Source: an uncultured Flammeovirgaceae bacterium (GTDB lineage Bacteria > Bacteroidota > Bacteroidia > Cytophagales > Cyclobacteriaceae). From it: a stretch of 7,933 nucleotides of DNA. This document shows positions 6,384 to 7,933 of this stretch, piece after piece; position 1 is the stretch's first letter; every line of letters begins with the position of its first letter. The notes below the pieces were generated by a model. The model saw only the letters and a program-made list of their open reading frames with translations, had not been told where the DNA came from and did not search any database. A program made the translations under genes and the position numbers. The stretch spans positions 1-7,933 of the forward strand of contig CAKZPJ010000709.1 of assembly GCA_937138955.1 (NCBI GenBank). The letters run 5' to 3'.

Positions 6384-6430
6384 GTCACGAAAGAACATAA
6401 GAGTTGCGTCTTTTTATATATTTCCGTGAC
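6384..6430. promoter_or_regulatory. Inverted repeat in the ArsR/operon divergent control region
   Basis: GTCACG (6384-6389) and CGTGAC (6425-6430) are perfect 6-bp inverted arms 35 bases apart, each bordered on the inside by AAA/TTT with one offset base. Between them lies an AT-rich tract (TTTTTATATATTT near 6411-6423). They sit between the ArsR gene and the start of the divergent operon, where an ArsR operator would be expected. No exact TAnnTTTG element is present; TATATTTC (6417-6424, plus) is the nearest, without a good -33 partner. The assignment as an operator is inference. Confidence 0.35.
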
Positions 6431-6478
6431 TATTTGATGTAAAAAAACGTTAGAAATAACGAAGAAAAGTAATTTAGT

Positions 6479-7117
6479 TTGAAATATCTCATTGTTTTAG
6501 GAGGGTTACTACTGATACTGACTAGCAGGCAGTCAATCTACGCGCAGGGGCAGAGTCAAGTAGTTCAGCTTTCAGGATTGGTACTGGGGGAAGATAGTAC
6601 GTATGCTTTGCCCGGTGTAAATATTTACGTACCTACGGCGGGAAGAGGAACCACCACCAATCAGTACGGCTATTTTTCTATGCCGGTACTACCCGGCGAT
6701 AGTGTACTGTTTAGCACGGTAGGCTTCAAACGGCAGTATTTTCTAGTACCGGAAAATCGGGTAGAAAGTATGACGATTATTGTGGAGTTACTTGCCGATA
6801 CCACTTACCTCCCGGCAATTACCGTATTTCCTTACCCAAGTGAGGAGATTTTTAAGGAAGCTTTACTAGCGCTCAATTTACCCGATGAAAATCAGTACGC
6901 TAATATGCGCGACAACTTAGCGGAAGACCTTCTAGCGCAAATGTTTCAGGCTATGCCGATGGATGGCAGTATGAACCACCGCTACTTCATGAATCAGCAG
7001 TTCAACTATATTCAAAACCGATCCGGGCCTCGTCCGAATCCATTCCTGAACCCTTTTGCTTGGGGTGAATTTATCAAATCTATTAAGAGAGGTGACTTCA
7101 AGCGAAAGAAGGAGTGA
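6479..7117 (+). CDS. Exported protein with one carboxypeptidase-regulatory-like (CarboxypepD_reg) domain
   Basis: A 212-residue protein with a signal peptide (K2, a hydrophobic run 3-15, likely cleavage after SIYAQ near 23), so it should leave the cytoplasm for the periplasm or outer membrane. Residues about 28-115 form a transthyretin-like beta-sandwich of the CarboxypepD_reg-like type: VQLSGLVLGEDSTYALPGVNIYV, then GTTTNQYGYFSMPVLPGDSVLFSTVGFK. Such domains are common at the N-terminus of Bacteroidota TonB-dependent receptors, but here no barrel follows. The C-terminal part (120-212) is of unknown function, holds a methionine-rich stretch (M155 to M171), and ends in a basic tail (KRGDFKRKKE). 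The start is TTG 6479: an in-frame stop TAA lies at 6470-6472, and the next ATG is far inside the domain, so only TTG preserves the signal peptide. The stop overlaps the next gene's start by four bases (GTGA), so the two are probably translationally coupled. Confidence 0.86.
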   Translation: MKYLIVLGGLLLILTSRQSIYAQGQSQVVQLSGLVLGEDSTYALPGVNIYVPTAGRGTTTNQYGYFSMPVLPGDSVLFSTVGFKRQYFLVPENRVESMTIIVELLADTTYLPAITVFPYPSEEIFKEALLALNLPDENQYANMRDNLAEDLLAQMFQAMPMDGSMNHRYFMNQQFNYIQNRSGPRPNPFLNPFAWGEFIKSIKRGDFKRKKE

Positions 7118-7590
7118 TCGCCTACTCTGCGTTAGATAACCCAGAAGCAGTCCCGCAAGTATTTGTAGAAGCTTGGAATCAGCGTGATGCCCATAAAATT
7201 GCTAGCCTGTTTGATCCTGACGGAGAGTTTGTTAACGTGACTGGTCTATGGTGGCATCGGCGGGAAGATATTGAACGCGCTCATGATTACGGACTTCGTA
7301 CCATTTTCAATGAATCTACCTTGACGATTATCCGAACTAAAACAAAGTACCTAGCTGATGACATTGCTGTGGTACACGCTAAAGTAAAACTGACTGGGCA
7401 AACCCCTACTTTTGACGTACCCAATCCGGGAGCACGACACACAATCTTTACATTTGTTGTGCATAAATTAAGTAATGGATGGAGCTGTGCTGCTGCTCAA
7501 AATACTGATATTGTTCCGGCAATGGAAACGCATATTCGAAACGAGCAAAATCAGTTATACGCTGTTGACTACCGAAAATCAACCCAGTAA
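7114..7590 (+). CDS. SnoaL-like / SgcJ-EcaC family protein (NTF2 fold)
   Basis: A 158-residue protein with the look of the SgcJ/EcaC group of the SnoaL-like, NTF2-fold superfamily. Members bind small hydrophobic ligands or act as isomerases or cyclases; most are uncharacterised. Visible signatures: VPQVFVEAWNQRDAHKIASLF (13-33), FVNVTGLWWHRREDIERAHD (39-58) and WSCAAAQNTDI (123-133). There is no signal peptide, so it is probably cytoplasmic. The start is GTG 7114, the first start codon after an in-frame stop at 7093-7095 and the only one that keeps the first helix. It overlaps the previous stop as GTGA. A purine-rich AAGGAG sequence runs straight into the GTG without the usual spacing, so reinitiation after the upstream gene is more likely than an independent start. 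The siroheme gene follows after 14 bases. The function within the operon is unknown. Confidence 0.85.
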   Translation: MIAYSALDNPEAVPQVFVEAWNQRDAHKIASLFDPDGEFVNVTGLWWHRREDIERAHDYGLRTIFNESTLTIIRTKTKYLADDIAVVHAKVKLTGQTPTFDVPNPGARHTIFTFVVHKLSNGWSCAAAQNTDIVPAMETHIRNEQNQLYAVDYRKSTQ

Positions 7591-7604
7591 TCTACTTTCC
7601 TCCT

Positions 7605-7933
7605 ATGAATCAAGGTAACCAATTATTTCCCGTTTTTTTTAAGCTGCATGAATTAGATGTGCTAGTGGTTGGTGGCGGCTACGTAGGACTAGAAAAGTTA
7701 GAAGCCATCTTGAAAAATAGCCCGGAGACTCGCGTGACGTTAGTGGGGCAAGAGATTCTACAACCCGATATATTCCGGTTGGCCGAAGAGCGTCCACATG
7801 TGCAAGTGATTAAACGGCGGTTTCGCTGGCGCGATTTGCGCGGTAAAGACTTGGTTTTTTTGGCAACTAATGATCGAGGTTTACACGAGCGAGTTAAAGC
7901 GCTTACCCGTCGGCGCCGAATTATGACTAACGT
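7605..7933 (+). CDS. Precorrin-2 dehydrogenase / siroheme synthase N-domain protein, cut by window edge
   Basis: The first 109 complete codons of a protein resembling SirC, Met8p and the N-terminal domain of CysG, which oxidise precorrin-2 to sirohydrochlorin with NAD+; some members also insert iron to give siroheme, the cofactor of sulfite and nitrite reductases. The N-terminus NQLFPVFFKLHELDVLVVGGG leads into a Rossmann fold: G23, G24, G25 and GLEK (28-31), the last in place of the usual AxRK, followed by strand VTLVG (44-48) and DLVFLATND (82-90). The catalytic aspartate of this family follows a CNVxD-type segment; the window ends at TNV, just before it, so catalysis cannot be checked. It starts at ATG 7605, 14 bases after the SnoaL-like gene, almost certainly in the same operon. 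The neighbouring genes that would show sulfate or nitrite assimilation lie beyond the edge. Confidence 0.88.
   Translation, partial: MNQGNQLFPVFFKLHELDVLVVGGGYVGLEKLEAILKNSPETRVTLVGQEILQPDIFRLAEERPHVQVIKRRFRWRDLRGKDLVFLATNDRGLHERVKALTRRRRIMTN

Noticed and set aside
6329..6388. Twenty-codon N-terminal extension of the ArsR gene from GTG
   Set aside because: The fold starts after ATG 6328 and the extension overlaps an inverted repeat. It is not excluded, only less likely.
1..7933. Mobile element, CRISPR array, toxin-antitoxin or defence system
   Set aside because: I found no transposase or integrase, no direct repeat array, and no paired small toxin genes. The genes are conserved housekeeping or accessory metabolic genes.
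1..7933. tRNA, rRNA or riboswitch
   Set aside because: No tRNA cloverleaf, rRNA core sequence or recognisable riboswitch consensus was seen; the gaps between genes are short and AT-rich.

Overview
The window looks like ordinary chromosomal DNA from a marine or environmental member of the Bacteroidota, most likely the Cytophagales. This rests on protein style (a carboxypeptidase-regulatory-like exported protein, a Bacteroidota-type ClpS and UvrC), on the near absence of Shine-Dalgarno sequences in front of the genes, on a TAnnTTTG-type promoter element, and on a moderate GC content of a little over 40 percent by eye. The genus cannot be read from the sequence.

Layout, left to right. Positions 1-1441 (minus) hold the first 480 codons of uvrC, cut by the window edge. 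Upstream of it on the same strand (1530-2120) is an exported or membrane protein of unknown function. From 2208 the plus strand carries a YggS/PLPBP pyridoxal-phosphate homeostasis protein. A 161-bp gap then contains a striking concentric inverted repeat centred on 2968. It is followed by a small DUF423 membrane protein (3050-3427), which runs tail to tail, one base apart, into recR (3429-4040, minus). clpS (4110-4391, minus) lies upstream of recR on the same strand. A sodium:solute symporter (4464-5942) is divergent from clpS, and its stop codon overlaps that of an ArsR-type regulator on the minus strand (5939 onward).

Divergent from the ArsR gene is a compact plus-strand operon: an exported protein with one carboxypeptidase-regulatory-like domain (6479-7117), a SnoaL-like/SgcJ-EcaC family protein whose start overlaps the previous stop (7114-7590), and the beginning of a siroheme-synthase N-domain protein, precorrin-2 dehydrogenase type (7605 to the edge). 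The divergent arrangement suggests that the ArsR protein controls itself and this operon. The last gene points to siroheme-dependent sulfite or nitrite reduction, but the window ends before that can be confirmed.

Most of the window is housekeeping: DNA repair (uvrC, recR), proteolysis (clpS), vitamin B6 homeostasis (yggS) and transport. I see no mobile element with a transposase, no CRISPR array, no RNA gene and no defence system. The observations most worth a second look are the inverted repeat at 2914-3021, a probable leaderless yggS transcript, and the ArsR/siroheme divergon. No gene-free stretch exceeds 300 bases; the longest are 2889-3049 and 6329-6478.
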